Shown: positions 21,197-33,500, counted from the stretch's first letter. The stretch: 64,000 nt of DNA from Nematostella vectensis (GCF_932526225.1 NC_064046.1:10193719-10257718); one strand, 5' to 3'. Notes: a model not told the origin generated them from the sequence alone. Program-made: numbers and translations.

Positions 21197-24100
21197 TCAC
21201 TTAGGAGAACTTGCTGTACCACTCTGCCGTCCCGGTCCATCTCGGCTGAGAATAGAGAACGGGGAGCTGGTACTAGCGAGATCCGTTGCTCGTCTCCAGT
21301 TCTCTATTGACGCTCTATCCATGCTCGACTCGTTTGACAGCGCGAGGCTAATGAGGCCCTGGGCACTAGAGTAATTTGACGCCAGATTTGTACACTGGCT
21401 TCCGGGTTTTTGTCTGGCTGAGCGCAGGCTCGTAAGGAAGGCGTTTTCCTCGTTGTAGCAAGAATGGCTTGTCTGCATCTGAGAGACAATAATAAAAAAA
21501 ACAGGTTTAACTTGCGACGAATCATAACAGTGTTTTTTAAAGTAAGCCGGCCGCTACCGTGGCCACCTTGACTGTCAAGTGAAGTAAGCCAATAAGATGC
21601 AAGAAACGTGTTATCTGATACGACGCGCGTTACCTTGGCCACCTTGACTGTTATGTGAAGTAAGCCAATAGGGATGCGAGAAACGTACTATCTAATACGA
21701 CGCGTGCTACAGTGACTAGTTTAATGAAGTAAGCCAATAAGGATGCGAGAAACGTGTTATCTAATACGACGCGCGCTACCGTTGCAACCTTGACTGTTTA
21801 ATGAAGTAAGCCAATAAGGATGAGAGAAACGTGTTATCTGATAAAACGCACGCTACCGTGGCAACTTTGTCTGTTTAATGAAGTAAGCCAAGAAGGATGC
21901 GAGAAACGTGTTATCTGATACGACGCACGCTACCGCGGCAACCTTGACTGTTTAATGAAGTAAGCCAATAAGGATGCGAGAAACGTGTTATCTGATACGA
22001 CGCACGCTACCGTGGCAACTTTGTCTGTTTAATAAAAACTGTTAGATCAACCATTTAAAACGTACAAGCTATAGAAAATAGATAGCAAGAGGAGGATTTT
22101 CTGAACGTGGAAGATCTTGTTTTCTATTTTATTTGATTTGCACAGTTAACCTTCTCTCAACCTTTGGTTACCCAATACTGACTTTTTAATTTATTATACA
22201 AGAGCCCACATCTGCGTTATCTGTGCTAAATTTTTATTCAATGTTCAAATGGACTGAAGCGCCCGCTTGTCTGCCCCTAACCGGGCTTTTCAAGATATCT
22301 TATCATAGTGAGCTGGTTCCATAAGAGCTTTTTATAAGCTCTCATATCTTTTCCTTCCTCTTTTTTAATTTTTACCTTCTTTTCCTAGGATTTTTTTAGC
22401 CTAGTCCTAACCTACCTTCTCCTCCCGTTAGCCCCTTGAGCGTAACCCTAGCCTACTTCCTCCCGTAAGCCCCTTGAGCCCTAACCTACCTCCTCCCGTA
22501 AGTCCCTTGAGCGTAACCCTAACCTACTTCCTCCCGTTAGCCCCTTGAGCGTAACCCTAACGTACTTCCTCCCGTAAGCCCCTTGAGCCCTAACCTACCT
22601 CCTCCCGTAAGCCGCTTGAGCGTAACCCTAACCTACTTCCTCCCGTTAGCCCCTTGAGTGTAACCCTAACCTACTTCCTCCCGTTAGCCCCTTGAGCGTA
22701 ACCCTAACCTACCTCCTCCCGTAAGCCCCTTGAGCGTAGCCCTAACCTACTTCCTCCCGTAAGCCCCTTGAGCGTAACCCTAACCTATCTCCTCCCGTAA
22801 GTCCCTTGAGCCCTACCCTAACCTTCCTCTTCCCGTAAGTCCCTTGAGCGTAACCCTAACCTACTTCCTCCCGTAAGTCCCTTGAGCGTAACCCTAACCT
22901 TCCTCCCGTTAGCCCCTTGAGCGTAACCCTAACCTTCCTCCCGTAAGTCCCTTGAGCGTAACCCTAACCTACTTCCTCCCGTAAGTTCCTTGAGCGTAAC
23001 CCTAACCTACTTCCTCCCGTAAGCCCCTTAAGCGTAACCCTAACCTACCTCCTCCCGTAAGCCCCTTTAGCGTAACCCTAACCTACCTAATCCCGTAAGC
23101 CCCTTGAGCGTACCCCTAACCTTCCTCCTCCCGTAAGCCCCTTGGGCGTAACCCTAATCTACCTCCTCCCGTAAGCCCCTTGAGCGTAACCCTAACCTAC
23201 CTCCTCCCGTAAGCCCCTTTAGCGTAACCCTAACCTACCTAATCCCGTAAGCCCCTTGAGCGTAACCCTAGCACCCTAACCTTCCTCCTCCCGTAAGCCC
23301 CTTGGGCGTAACCCTAACCTACCTCCTCCCGTAAGCCCCTTGAGCCTAGCCTAAACCTACCTCCCTAAGACCCTTGAGCGTAACCCATACCTACCTGCTC
23401 TCGTAAGCTTGTCAGCGGCTCCTTCCTAATGTGAAGGAAGCGCTTGTTGCATGTGCCACAGTATTTCTCTGTTATATCGTCTTGGTACTTGAGCCCCTTG
23501 AGCCACTCCATGATGTCTCGGTACTCAGCTTGCTCCGCCTTTGACAAGCTCCATCTCTGGGTCTCTCTAGCCTTCAAAAGTCTCGTCTCTCGGACTAGCT
23601 CCGATACTTGTACTTTCAACTCCTCGATCTGATTCTGTAGGGTAGATTCCTGGGTGATATAAGAGAAATGTCAGTTCGTTAAGTTGCTTTACTAGGGACC
23701 TTAAGCAACGACGACGGCAACGCGGACGCCGACGGCAGACGGCAATTTGATTAAGAATTCAATAGCAGCACGTAGAAATGCGTTCTTTTCTATACATTTC
23801 AGCCGTTTTCCGTAAAACCACCACGAGAAACTCCAAGTTTCACTGTCAGTTGAGGACGCGGACGTTTGCGCTGTAAACTCCACTAACTGTTCGCTGCTGT
23901 AGAAATAATGTCCTTAGTTTATTTTTATCTGTCTCTGACTATAATGTTTTGCTAATTCCTAGCTAATTCCTAGCTAATTCCTAGCGTTGTCCTAGCGGTC
24001 GCCGTAATCCTTGTTAAAGCCGCATTGTCACCAGTTCACTTCCGGTGGTCCGACGGAAACTTCAACCGTCAAAAGACAAAATAATCTATTAGAATCCGAG

Positions 24101-25345
24101 ATATTAAACAGGCCATCCGCTCTAAATTATCAGTCACATCCTCAAAGAAACTTCCAATAGACACACTTCTTTCAATATTTTGAAATATTTTTCGCGTTTT
24201 CCGTTAAAAATCGACCGGAAGTACACTGTTGACAATGCGGCTTTAAGGTCCCTATATTAACGACCACGACGGCTAGGACAACAATATCGAAAGCAATGTG
24301 TTCACGCTTGGCGTTCAATACCAAACTAGTTGCAATTGAATAAGCATGAAATTAGTGGCAGGAACAGAAACAAATTAACGGTAGCGAACGTAGTAGTTAA
24401 AAACTTCGAGTTATTTTTCACGTCGTGGTTTGCGGGAAAGCGACTGAAATATAAGTCACACAGAACGCATTTTCACGTGCTGCTATTGAATTCCAATAAA
24501 TTCTATTGTTTTCTACAGTCGTCGTCCACGTTGCTAACACATTTTATTACAATGAGAGTGCGTTACCAAAAAATGGTGAACTTTAACTTCTTAATATTTT
24601 TTTTTGCTACAGTTTCATAACATTTAAACAGCGTTAAATTGCGTTACTTTTTTTTACTATATATCACATGTTTGTACTTCATTCACCCCAGATAACTTTT
24701 TGTCCATGACAACATTGCCTTGAAAACCCCTCATTTAGATCGCGTTACCTTATAAACCATCTCAACTCGTTGCGCGTCCAACTTATCTTCCATATCTCTC
24801 TTCATGTCACGCAACTCCGTTTGAAAATCACTTTTCTGTTTCTCCATAGACCCGCGTAACTCGTTAATACAGTTGTGCTGCGCGAGTTCATTCATGTTCA
24901 CCTGGAGGCCACAACCTCGCGTACACTTGGCTGTCTGAAAGTCGCAGATTATAAGATGCGTGTCTAAGTCGCACCGATTCAAACTCTCATTGCATCCTGT
25001 ATTAGGGCATGCGACAGCCACAAAATCGCACTCCTCTTTTAGATGCCTCGCCAGACTCCCCAGCCTTACTACCGACTTGCAGCCTTTACTTTGATGATCG
25101 CAGTGAATTTTTAGGCTGTCCAGGTCGTTTTTCATGTAACGAAAGATGGGTTTTAGATCGCTCGGCCAGAGACTCTGCCTATCTTCCGGGCAAGTGTTGT
25201 AGTGTGTTAGCCAGCCGAGAACGCAAGCGGAGCAATAAGAATGCTCGCACGGCGCCATTAAGGGCTCTTCCAGGACATCTCGGCAGATACAGCATAAAAG
25301 TCCTTCGTTTACTGCCCCAACGAAGCGCTCGATGTCATATCCCAT
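21197..25345 (-). CDS. RING/TRAF-type E3 ubiquitin ligase, RNF41 (NRDP1)-like
   Basis: Three exons, 25345-24749, 23649-23395 and 21478-21197, all joined in phase 0 with good GT-AG sites, give 377 aa. The start MGYDIERF matches the conserved NRDP1 start; a Met two codons upstream is less likely. Residues 18-55 form a C3HC3D RING (C18, C21, C33, H35, C38, C41, C52, D55) with the Asp as last ligand, as in RNF41. Residues about 84-165 are TRAF-type zinc fingers. A coiled coil follows (about 170-225), then Y-R-D-I-M-E-W-L, corresponding to the helix after the NRDP1 coiled coil. The last exon is Ser-rich and lacks anything resembling the C-terminal USP8-binding half of NRDP1. E3 activity is expected from the RING; the substrate is unknown. 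Introns hold MITEs and two satellites. Confidence 0.85.
21541..22035. repeat. 77-bp tandem repeat, about six copies
   Basis: Unit includes AGTAAGCCAATAAGGATGCG, AGAAACGTGTTATCTGATAC and GACGCACGCTACCG. It lies in the second intron of the RING gene, close to its last exon. Confidence 0.9.
22400..23385. repeat. 38-bp minisatellite containing the telomere-like motif CCCTAACC
   Basis: About 25 units built on TAACCCTAACCTACCTCCTC-CCGTAAGCCCCTTGAGCG, with occasional shortened units. Every unit carries AACCCTAACC, one and a half copies of the animal telomere repeat. The array ends about 10 bp before the RING gene's second-exon donor (23394). Confidence 0.92.
23699..24013. mobile_element. MITE, GACGAC-terminal family, copy A
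   Basis: The left end is CCTTAAGCAACGACGACGGC; the right end reads, in reverse complement, AACAAGGATTACGGCGACCG. The body shares TCAGCCGTTTTCC-type sequence and an internal region with copies at 24247-24545 and 54044-54345. It is in intron 1 of the RING gene. Confidence 0.6.
24014..24246. mobile_element. piggyBac-like MITE with TTAA target duplication
   Basis: TTAA at 24014-24017 and 24243-24246 flank inverted termini AGCCGCATTGTCACCAG (left) and AGCCGCATTGTCAACAG (right, reverse complement). At 225 bp it is too short to code for anything. Fragments of the same family occur at 10075-10273 and 18284-18378. Confidence 0.85.
24247..24545. mobile_element. MITE, GACGAC-terminal family, copy C
   Basis: It begins near ACCACGACGGCTAGGACAAC and ends TACAGTCGTCGTCCACGTTG. 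The middle (GTCGTGGTTTGCGGGAAA, TGCTATTGAATTC) matches copies A and 54044-54345. Confidence 0.65.
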
Positions 25346-25351
25346 CTTCAA

Positions 25352-27574
25352 TGACCTTCAAGAACCGACCAAAACAAACCAATTCACAATATTACAACGT
25401 AGAAATGCTGTTTTGTTTACGTCAGTTTGCTTGGATTTTTCAGTCATTTAGCACGCCTTTGTATTAATGCCGTTTGAAGTCCTACTCCAGCGACGAGTCT
25501 TTGTTTATTATTATTGTTATCTTTGATCCTGACGTGACGTTGCCTGCAAAGATCCTCGAGGTGTGAATTGATAAATAGATTTACATCACCAGGAACGGTT
25601 CAGCTTGAACAACTTCTTTCACATTTCTTGGGTTTGTTTTCCCTTAAACCCCAACTCCTTTTTAGCGTCTGAATCTCCGCGTCCCTGGGTAAAGAAATGA
25701 TAAAATTTCCAAGAATGATGCTAACATAAACCACTAGGGGTCTAAGTACTCCTGAGCTCACACTAAATAAAATCGAGTGCTTGTACTTAGAACTAATACC
25801 TTTTGTCCGCTAGTGTTGATAAAAGGCAAGCGTGCTTCGTTGTTTATCGAAAAGGTTTGCATAAACATTAAACTCCCAACCAACAGTGTAATATATCTCT
25901 AAAACCCGCTTAGCATTTCATTCAACCAGGTGATAATCAAACTTGACACCAACCTTTTAAAAATCCGTGGAATGCCTTTAAGAAAGGTCGATTCGCGATG
26001 CTGTGTTTTCTTAAGTGATAAGCGTTATCAAACCCAATCTATAGTCGGTTTCGCTTCATTTTGTTTTAATAAATTAGTCGGTTCACCTTGTTTGAGGACT
26101 GTGGCAAATCGTAGCGAATGTCAGCTGTTTTTCTGACAGACTGCAATGATCCACTTGAGTCCGTGTTGTAGTTGTTTACAGGTCAAGGCTTCGAAGGCTT
26201 TGGGCTCCCTCCCCCCTCATCAAATGTTTATTATGTTAATATTCAGACCGATCTCTTTGCTGTTCAGGGATTAACATATTACCATAATCACCCTTCCATT
26301 AGATATCTCCTTCAAATAAATGCAACAAAACCCGTACTAATCTAGCATAAAACTTCATAGAAGACAGGGCTAAACTGCAGAATACCCGTCCACTTATTTG
26401 CATTTTCCTTATATTTACTGCCTCGTTCTATAGAAATCGAGGTGTGAAGTCTCATTGTTAACTTTTTGTGGACGGGTATTCTGCAGTTGCTCCGAAGTCA
26501 GCAGGTATTAAAATCTCAATCGATAGAATTTAGCATTCGCTTTTAATAACCCAAGTAATATCCCTGTCGCTTCACGCTTACCGCGTAGCATATAGACGCA
26601 TTGTTTTGACCTTCCAATTTTAATTGCAAAGAAGTTTTAAAGACAAAAAGAATTAATTCTTTTTTGAACGACGGTGATCAATACGATTATGATTAGTTGA
26701 GTCGGCCCGTTAGTGATTGTAATGGGGACGAGGCGGTTAAAAGCCGTAATTTCCGACTCTTTGTTCACAAGAAGGCGGTTCTTTTCTCACCTTGCTTGAT
26801 GGGTGGGTTGAGCCATATTAAATTTAGCCCGAGAGTCAGGCCCTTTTTCTATCGTTCCCTTTGGGTATATACGGGGATGCGATTAAAAGAGGTAGAGAAA
26901 GAGAGAGAGTAGTAGTTTATTTTCCTCTCCAGGAAAAATAAAGTCTCCTTTGAAAAATAAAGTCTTAAGGCTATATTAAAATCAGCTCTCGAATTGAATA
27001 TTGACACTCCAGGAAAATTAAAACGTCCATTAAAAATTATTATTAAAAATTAAAACGTTGATTTATACGCAAACAGACAAATATAAATAGTGATTAAGAA
27101 ATTCAAAATACCCATATGCAAGACTGCAGTGTTTTTGCGTGGAGTATTGTCACCATGCAAACCTGCAGGGATTCATGTTATGCTTTGTTGTTGTTATCGT
27201 TTTTGTTTTTGCTGGCCATGAGGCCTAGGCTCGATTTCCAGCTCGTTTCTGTGAGCCCACAATACGTGGGCCCATCGTTCCCATTTTAGTTGGGCCAATG
27301 AGGCTGAAAATAGCCTACTTGAGGCCTGGACGCTCATCCTCTCGCCCCAGGCTTTTTCAGATCATCTAAAAAACAACTTCCATAGATTGAACATGTTTTG
27401 TTTAAAAAAACAATGCAGCTTTGTAACATTTCAAGCGTCCCTAGAGGACTGAGAATGCGAATGTACATTTCTTTTGGTTATTAGAATTTTTGAAAAGGTT
27501 TATTATGTAGTTCGATCTTCTTTACAGAGTGCATGTATAAAAGTAACAACTAGGGCGTATTTGTGACAACCCCC
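25352..27574. other. Upstream region of the RING gene, no gene seen
   Basis: AT-rich sequence with short unsupported open frames. It includes a 21-bp perfect inverted repeat (26373-26488). The RING gene promoter should lie at its left end, but I see no clear TATA box. Confidence 0.4.
26373..26488. repeat. Perfect 21-bp inverted repeat, 116-bp hairpin element
   Basis: AACTGCAGAATACCCGTCCA-C at 26373-26393 is the exact reverse complement of 26468-26488, separated by 74 bp. This looks like a very short foldback MITE; I see no target duplication. Confidence 0.8.
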
Positions 27575-27576
27575 CT

Positions 27577-28132
27577 CCCCCTCTCTCCCCTCTCTCCCCT
27601 CTCTCCCCTCTCTCCCCTCTCTCCCCTCTCTCCCCTCTCTCCCCTCTCTCCCCTCTCTCCCCTCTCTCCCCTCTCTCCCCTCTCTCCCCTCTCTCCCCTC
27701 TCTCCCCTCTCTCCCCTCTCTCCCCTCTCTCCCCTCTCTCCCCTCTCTCCCCTCTCTCCCCTCTCTCCCCTCTCTCCCCTCTCTCCCCTCTCTCCCCTCT
27801 CTCCCCTCTCTCCCCTCTCTCCCCTCTCTCCCCTCTCTCCCCTCTCTCCCCTCTCTCCCCTCTCTCCCCTCTCTCCCCTCTCTCCCCTCTCTCCCCTCTC
27901 TCCCCTCTCTCCCCTCTCTCCCCTCTCTCCCCTCTCTCCCCTCTCTCCCCTCTCTCCCCTCTCTCCCCTCTCTCCCCTCTCTCCCCTCTCTCCCCTCTCT
28001 CCCCTCTCTCCCCTCTCTCCCCTCTCTCCCCTCTCTCCCCTCTCTCCCCTCTCTCCCCTCTCTCCCCTCTCTCCCCTCTCTCCCCTCTCTCCCCTCTCTC
28101 CCCTCTCTCCCCTCTCTCCCCTCTCTCCCCTC
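27577..28132. repeat. (CTCTCCCCT)n simple satellite, about 62 copies
   Basis: A nearly perfect 9-bp array. The plus strand is pure pyrimidine and the minus strand pure purine (GGGGAGAGAGGGG), so it can form triplex H-DNA and, with repeated G4 runs spaced by five bases, quadruplexes. All three plus frames and the minus frames are open only because of the period. Confidence 0.97.
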
Positions 28133-28375
28133 TTGGTAGTCACGTCCAGGCATCACAGCACTACAATCATTTATAGTCATAAGAAAAGAAATGTCTCGGG
28201 CGACGGACGGCAGCCGGGAGTTCAACGCTTGTTCTTTGTAAAGCTTTGTAAGCGGGCTTACATGAGAAGTCTATTAGCGTTGCCGTATAGCTCCCCTGCT
28301 CCCGGTTGCCGTTCGTTGTTAAGAGGCGTCCGGCATAAATATTACGTATCACGTCTCAATCATGTAACGAAAGAA

Positions 28376-28830
28376 TCGTTTCATGTCACTGCGCGAACAT
28401 TACTTTCGCGCTACAAATACTACATGTCACGCCACAATCACAACATGTCACGCCACAAATACCACCAGATGTCACGCCACTATTACTACGTGTCCCGCCA
28501 TAAACACTACATGTCACGACACAATCACAATATGTCACGCCACAAATACCACGACTAACGACACAATCATCACATGTCACGCCACAATCACTGCATGTAA
28601 CGCCACAAATGCCACCTCTCAAGGCGCACTCACTACATGTCACGCCACAATCACTATATGTCACGCCACAATCACTACATGTCACGCAATAATCACTACA
28701 TGTCACGCCACAATCACTACATGTCACGGCGCAATCATTACATGTCACACCACAATTGTTAAATGTCACAGCACAATTATTGAATGTTACGCCATTATAA
28801 AGTCTCACGGCGTAACTACTACATGTCACA
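28376..28830. repeat. 21-bp degenerate satellite
   Basis: Units of ACATGTCACGCCACAATCAC-T with many substitutions, about 20 copies. Confidence 0.9.
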
Positions 28831-28984
28831 AATGGATCTCACTAAGTCCATCATGCGAAGCTGTAGTAGACCTCAAAATATTGAGCGGCACGATACAAAA
28901 ACATTAAAAAGATATTGTGGTGGTGCACTTGCCCCGGTGCCCAACCCCATGCTATGGAACCCACTATACCCACTATAGATCTAT

Positions 28985-30031
28985 CGATCTTGCTAGGCCA
29001 GCTAGCGATATAACGACATAACACGTGCCTGCTTGTTCGCCAACTAGCGATATAACGACAAAACGCGTGCCCGCTTGTTCGTCAACTAGCGATATAACGA
29101 CATAACACGTGCCCTCTTGTTCGCCAACTAGCGATATAACGACATAACACGTGCCCGCTTGTTCGCCAAATAGCGATATAACGACACAAAACGTGCCCGC
29201 TTGTTCGCCAAATAGCGATATAACGACATAACACGTACCTGCTTGTTCGCCAACTAGCGATATAACGACATAGCATGTGCCCGCTTGATCGCCAACTAGC
29301 GATATAACGACATAATACGTGCCCGCTTGTTCGCCAACTAGCGATATAACGACACAACACGTGCCCGCTTGTTCGCCAACTAGCGATATAACGACATAAC
29401 ACGTGCCCGCTTGTTCGCCAACTAGCAATATAACGGGATAACACGTGCCCGCTTGTTCGCCAAATAGCGATATAACGACACAACACGTGCCCGCTTGTTC
29501 GCCAACTAGCGATATAACGACAAAACGCGTGCCCGCTTGTTCGTCAACTAGCGATATAACGGGATAACACGTACCTGCTTGTTCGTCAACTAGCGATATA
29601 ACGACAAAACGCGTGCCCGCTTGTTCGTCAACTAGCGATATAACGGGATAACACGTACCTGCTTGTTCGTCAACTAGCGATATAACGACATAACACGTGC
29701 CCGCTTGTTCGCCAAATAGCGATATAACGACACAACACGTACCTGCTTGTTCGTCAACTAGCGATATAACGACATAACACGTGCCCGCTTGTTCGCCAAA
29801 TAGCGATATAACGACACAACACGTACCTGCTTGTTCGTCAACTAGCGATATAACGACATAGCATGTGCCCGCTTGTTCGCCAACTAGCGATATAACGGGA
29901 TAACACGTGCCCGCTTGTTCGCCAATTAGCGATATAACGACATAACACGTGCCCGCTTGTTCGCCAACTAGCGATATAACGACATAACACGTGCCCGCTT
30001 GTTCGCCAACTAGCGATATAACGACAACAAC
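28985..30031. repeat. 42-bp minisatellite, about 25 copies
   Basis: Unit AACTAGCGATATAACGACAT-AACACGTGCCCGCTTGTTCGCC. 42 bp is 14 codons, so long open frames occur by chance on the minus strand. It starts about 130 bp beyond the opsin stop codon, so it is likely in or near the opsin 3' end. Confidence 0.95.
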
Positions 30032-30165
30032 ACGTGTCGTAGTTCTATGTTCATATGTCCGACATTGGAGTTTCTACTCTCTCACCTCCTCTCGTAGAGT
30101 CTTGTCGAGTGAAAAATTCAAAATATCTTCAATGTAGTGCCTCAATGTTGTGCCTTTTGACTTTG

Positions 30166-30529
30166 TCAAGTCTTATTACTGCTAGCGGATGGCGCTACTT
30201 GTATTCTCAAAGGCCTAATCCTGTTTTTACCGAGCAAACCCTCAGCTACGGATACTACAAGACTAACAAGTGAGCTCCTGAATCTTTTACTCAAAACTAC
30301 GTAGACTATTGGGTTATAGACGGCGGAGGCCTTGGCCATAAGGGCGGTCACTTCGGACGTGAAGGGAGCTAGCTTCTGCTTTCCCACCACCATAGATTTC
30401 AGGCAGACTATGGCGTACGGTGACCAGCTCAGGGTGAAAGCGGTCACTACTCCAGTCATCATACGCACTAGCTCCACGTGCGCGCGTTTCTTAAAGGTGT
30501 TTTGTAAGACGGTTGGGGCCGCTAGGCAT
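30166..30529 (-). CDS. Opsin exon 4: TM6, TM7, helix 8, C-terminus
   Basis: Acceptor TTTTCCCTAG. Contains H-V-E-L-V-R-M-M leading into TM6, then S-W-S-P-Y-A, A-K-A-S-A-V-Y-N-P, helix 8 beginning S-K-R-F-R, and a Ser-rich end, TGA at 30168-30166. Confidence 0.92.
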
Positions 30530-33500
30530 CTAGGGAAAACCGTACTCGTTAGGAGAATTGATTGATGTTTATTTAATAATGATTCTAAGACCGGGGGGGA
30601 CCCCTCTATAAAAGAAGGCGGGGTGATCGCCCTGTCTTTTAGAGTATACAAATCCTTTAGGGGGTGTTTTTTTTTTCTTTTACCTCTTCTGGTATCCTTC
30701 AGCGGGTTTCACACACCTAATATACTATCTTTTAGGGGTAAGAGTTGCTGTCGTCCACACTCAAACTGTCATCCTATAGGGTTAAAATTAATTTTGCCGA
30801 CGATCACCCAGTCTGTTTTTATTGGAGTGTCCCCCCCCCCGGACTTCTTTTTACTGAGATATACATAAACTGAGAAAATAAACAAGTTAGTCCGCTTGCC
30901 TTCACTTGATATGTAATCTTTGCGTGACATATTTGAGTATTTAGTAGACGGCACGTGACATACTCGCATATTCGTTAAAATGTATTTAAAATGTGTGTAT
31001 GTATTAAAATACATATCAATATCAGGAAGTAGTCAGACACCGCTATGACCGTGGCATGTGACAGCTTTTGGGTGACGTAATATGTTGCGTGAAAAAATTA
31101 CGTATCCGGTACAATGTGTAGGAGATACACAGAAGCCAAAGACCATAATGTAAATATTGTAGGACAGGCCGTAACAGGATGTGTGACAGATTGTTACGCG
31201 ACATTTTACGTGATCTGAATGTTGCGTGACATACTTGCGTATCCGGTAGAATGTGAAGGAGATACATATCAGTGGTAGAAAGAAGCCAAAGACCATCATG
31301 TAGATGTTATAGGATAGACCAAGGGAAGTCTGGTTTGACCAGTCAGGCTCACAGCTTGTGTGTGTTGTTCCTGGTACGATTCTATTCCACCCGAACAGGG
31401 GTGGGAACACTACGCATGCTGAGTAGGTCCATATACCAACGAACTGAAAAAAGATGAGATGGCTTATTTTAGCTTAAAGCTTTAATTTAGATGGCGCGCC
31501 GAGGTTGTTTTGGCTAAACAGCTTATATACTATGTTCCATACAGAAGACTCATCTCACATTGGCCATTGGCCATTTCGAAATGGCCATTTGTCAAGCACT
31601 AGTGGCAATGGCCAAATGGTAAAATAACACTGTAGCATAGGACTTGAGGGGAGGGGTGGTCCTATAGACCCATACTTAGCATATATGGGATCTATTCAGA
31701 ATTAGAAGAACCAAGGCTTAGGAATAGGGCTAATACAATCGTGGATATGGTGAAAATTAAGGAGGCAGGGTGGTCCACCATACATATAGCAGACAGTCAA
31801 CACTGCAAGTAGCATGGCCAAGGGATAGGAGTATGTGGCAAATGGTGGATATGGTAAAAAGAAGGGGGAGGGGTGGTCCACCATACATAGCAGACAAGAC
31901 ATCACATAGCACTGCAAGTAACATGGCCAAGGGATAGGTGTGGACTTTAAAAGCACACTAGAATACACACATTGGCACCAGTCGGGCCAAGACGGGACGC
32001 TAGCACAGTCTATTACCCGTGCAGTTCGGCAACCATGGACAGCTGTTTCGTCCTTATTAGGACTCGTCAGCATGGCATAGCCGGTTTGCCTCAGTTAAAC
32101 TTCATCGGCAAAAAAAACTGCAGGGCGACTTCGACTTGAACGAAGTGCTTTAAACCACAGCTTAGATCCATGTGGGATCTAGAGCTGCGACCGGGCTAGC
32201 GTGATGCCAATTGTGCGGATCACGCACTTCGTTCGAGCCGAAGTCGCATAGATAAAGCATAGATGTATTCCTCCACTGTCCAACACTGTCTCACATTGGC
32301 CATTTGTCATTTGGAATGACCATTTGTCAAGCGCTAGTGGCAAATGGCCAAATGGTAATATAATGCAGTAGGATGCGGCTTTCATGGGGAGGGATGGTCC
32401 TATAAATCAATAACATTACAGTTTTTCTAGCACTGCAAGTATCTGATAGCACGGAGATCAATACATAAAAGTCATTTAGCACTGCAAGTATCTGGGCTAA
32501 GGGACAAAGCTATGGCAACAGTTATGAAAAGTAAGAGGGAGGGGTGGTCCACCATACATATAGCAGGCAGTCAACACTGCAAGTACCACTGTCAAGGGAT
32601 AGGGCAATGTGACAAATGGTGGATATGGAAAAAAGTTAGGGGGAGGGTGGTCCATATATAGCAGACAGTCAACACTGCAAGTACCATGACCAAGGCATAG
32701 GGCTATGTAGCAAATGGTGGATATGGTGAAAAGCAAGGGGGAGGGGTGGTCCACCATACATAGCAGACACATAGCACTGCAAGTACCATGGCCAAGGCAT
32801 AAGGCTATGTGGCAAATGGTGGATATGGTGGATATGGTGAAAAGTAAGGGGAGCGGTGGTCCACCATACATATGCAAGTACCATGGCCAAGGCATAGGGC
32901 TTTTTGGCAAATGGATGCCCAATGATACCAAGCAAAATGCTTCGTTTTTGCAAGTATGGCATGGCCCACTGGTTTCGTCTCTTAGGCCTTTGGCCTACTC
33001 GACTGCTACGCAGACTGCTTTTTATTTTCTTATTATTGAAATAATTATAATGCCACAATGTAATATTTGTAAGAAAATTGGACATTTCAAGGGATAGTTA
33101 TTCCTCATATGTAAACTTTTTATTTACCATGAGTATTTTACAGTATTGAGTTAATGCTCGTAGCTAATTATAATTTTAATTTACTACAGCATGCCCACTA
33201 TTACCAATCAAAAGGCTTCGTTGTGGCAAGTACGGCATCGCCCACTGGTTCCGTCTCGTAAGCCTTCGGCCTACCTGACTGCTGCACAGACTGCTTTTTA
33301 TATTCTAGTTATGCAAATAATAATAATGCCATAATGTAATATTTGTAACAAAATTTAACATTTCAAGGGACAGTTATTCCTCATATGTAACCTTTTTTTT
33401 TACCATGAGCATTTACAGTATTAGTTAATGCTCCCAGCTTATATTCATAATAAACTACAGCATGCCCAATGATACCAATCAAAAGGCTTCGTTTTGGCAA

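Noticed and set aside
27503-28558. Leu-Ser-Pro and Gly-Arg-Glu repeat proteins
   Set aside because: Simple translation of a 9-bp satellite; all frames are equally open.
28973-29486. Repeat proteins of 14-residue units on the minus strand
   Set aside because: By-product of the 42-bp minisatellite; two frames are open at once.
31702-33085. Several open frames in the foldback arms
   Set aside because: They read through the 105-bp subrepeats and the retrozyme unit on both strands and have no conserved domain.
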